Of a stretch of 64,000 bases of DNA, positions 63,156 through 64,000 are shown one piece after another. The notes below the pieces were generated by a model. That model was not told where the DNA came from. It did no database searches and worked only from the letters and a program-made list of their open reading frames with translations. Position 1 is the stretch's first letter, and every line of letters begins with the position of its first letter. This DNA comes from CBIHON01 sp966211965 (GTDB lineage: Bacteria > Pseudomonadota > Gammaproteobacteria > Burkholderiales > Burkholderiaceae_D), in the NCBI GenBank assembly GCA_966211965.1, contig CBIHON010000011.1, positions 1 through 64,000 of the forward strand. The letters are read 5' to 3'. The position numbers and the translations under genes were made by a program.

Positions 63156-63890
63156 ATGGGTACCCCTAAGACAGTCGTTATTACCGGCGCATCCAGCGGT
63201 ATAGGTTTGGCGCTGGCGGCAGCTTATCTTGCACGCGAATGCAAGGTGGTAGGCAATGCGCGTACTGAACGCCGGCTTGCACAAGCTGCCGAGGCACTCG
63301 GTAATACGCAGAACTTTTTGCCGGTGGCGGGCGATATTGCGCAGGCCGCGACTGCGAAAAAGTTATTTGAGCAAGCGATCGACAAGTTCGGCCAGGTGGA
63401 TATCCTGATCAACAATGCAGGCATCTTCAATGCCAAGTCCTTTACCGCTTACACCGCGGAGGAACTGGATGGGCTGATCAACACCAACCTGAAGGGCTTT
63501 TTCCATGCGACGCAGCAGGCGACAGCCCATATGGTGCAACGCAGGAAGGGCCACATCATCAACATCACGGCCAGCATCGCCGCGCAGCCCAACGCCAGTG
63601 TGCCCGCTGCGTTGCCGATCCTGATCAAGGGCGGTATCAACCACGCCACGAAAGCGCTCGCACTGGAACTCGCACCGCATAACGTCAAAGTCAATGCAGT
63701 TGCGCCGGGGATCATTGACACGCCGCTCTACACCGGCGATATGCATGGCTTTCTGAATACGCTGCAACCCACCGGCCGCATCGGAACGGCCAAGGACGTA
63801 ACGGATGCCGTGCTCTACCTGACCGATTCGGAATTCACGACCGGCATCGTGCTGCCCGTGGATGGGGGAATGAGTTCGGGAAAATGGTAG
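63156..63890 (+). CDS. SDR-family oxidoreductase lacking the usual catalytic Tyr
   Basis: A 244-residue SDR: TGASSGIG, INNAGIF and NVKVNAVAPGIIDTPL are typical. In the catalytic segment the usual YxxxK reads PAALPILIKGG, so the Lys is present but Tyr is replaced. Activity may be altered. The start at 63156 has an AAAGGAACGAG site. Divergent from the LysR gene. Confidence 0.8.
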   Translation: MGTPKTVVITGASSGIGLALAAAYLARECKVVGNARTERRLAQAAEALGNTQNFLPVAGDIAQAATAKKLFEQAIDKFGQVDILINNAGIFNAKSFTAYTAEELDGLINTNLKGFFHATQQATAHMVQRRKGHIINITASIAAQPNASVPAALPILIKGGINHATKALALELAPHNVKVNAVAPGIIDTPLYTGDMHGFLNTLQPTGRIGTAKDVTDAVLYLTDSEFTTGIVLPVDGGMSSGKW

Positions 63891-63962
63891 GCAGCTTTTT
63901 AAAATTGCCGGTGGCCTGATGCACTGCCGGTTTCTTATGCAATTTGCGTGGAGCATTACTGA

Positions 63963-64000
63963 ATGAATCAACATCCCGAAATACTCGCAACCCTGAAAAA
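63963..64000 (+). CDS. Start of a gene cut by the window end
   Basis: ATG with an upstream GGAG site opens a frame of 12 codons (MNQHPEILATLK) that runs off the window. It lies 72 bp after the SDR gene in the same direction, so it is probably in the same operon. Too short to identify. Confidence 0.5.
   Translation, partial: MNQHPEILATLK

Overview
The window looks like a GC-rich betaproteobacterial chromosome, most likely Burkholderiales and possibly Oxalobacteraceae-like. This rests on the FtrABCD iron system, the CstA/YbdD pair, the sigma-70 and CopA types, and codon use dominated by G/C third positions. No rRNA, tRNA or CRISPR array was seen.

Layout. 1-8.4 kb: the 3' part of an SMC-like ATPase, a DUF2199 protein, a glucosaminidase-type effector with a probable periplasmic immunity partner, an AT-richer patch of small unknown genes, a class C beta-lactamase-like hydrolase, and an exported fusion of cyclohexadienyl dehydratase with chorismate mutase. 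8.5-22.8 kb: an aspartate/glutamate racemase gene split by a complete 13,617-bp Tn3-family (Tn4651-like) transposon at 8967-22583. It has 51-bp imperfect terminal inverted repeats and a GTGTA target duplication. It carries tnpA-tnpC, a divergent tnpT/tnpS resolution module, and cargo: a DUF4238 protein, an HNH-like protein, an arsR-flavoprotein-MFS resistance module, a CoiA-like nuclease with a small upstream gene, and integrase and transposase remnants. 22.8-39.2 kb: a second-type RpoD sigma factor, MscS, EVE/VOC/WYL genes, ftrABCD behind a Fur box, cstA-ybdD, a PhnD-like binding protein, copA behind a MerR/CueR-type promoter, and two TPM-domain proteins.

39.3-55.8 kb: the most unusual region, a 13-gene tightly coupled minus-strand operon. 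In transcription order it encodes an acyl carrier protein with a zinc ribbon, an active ketosynthase, a degenerate ketosynthase, an active ketosynthase, a second degenerate ketosynthase, a 967-residue fusion of a class III aminotransferase with an acyl-ACP-reductase-like domain, four short-chain reductases in two duplicated pairs, then a DUF1302 outer membrane protein, a LolA-like periplasmic carrier and an RND/MMPL exporter. The likely logic is a type II FAS/PKS-like line. It builds an acyl chain on the dedicated ACP, releases it reductively as an aldehyde, transaminates it to an amine, and moves the lipid through a dedicated envelope export path. The product is unknown and the amine prediction is inference.

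56.4-64 kb: a subtilisin-like protease with five FG-GAP-like repeats, nhaA, DUF1622 and truncated HPP-family membrane proteins, a 126-bp MITE-like element, a divergent LysR/SDR pair, and the first codons of a gene cut by the window end.
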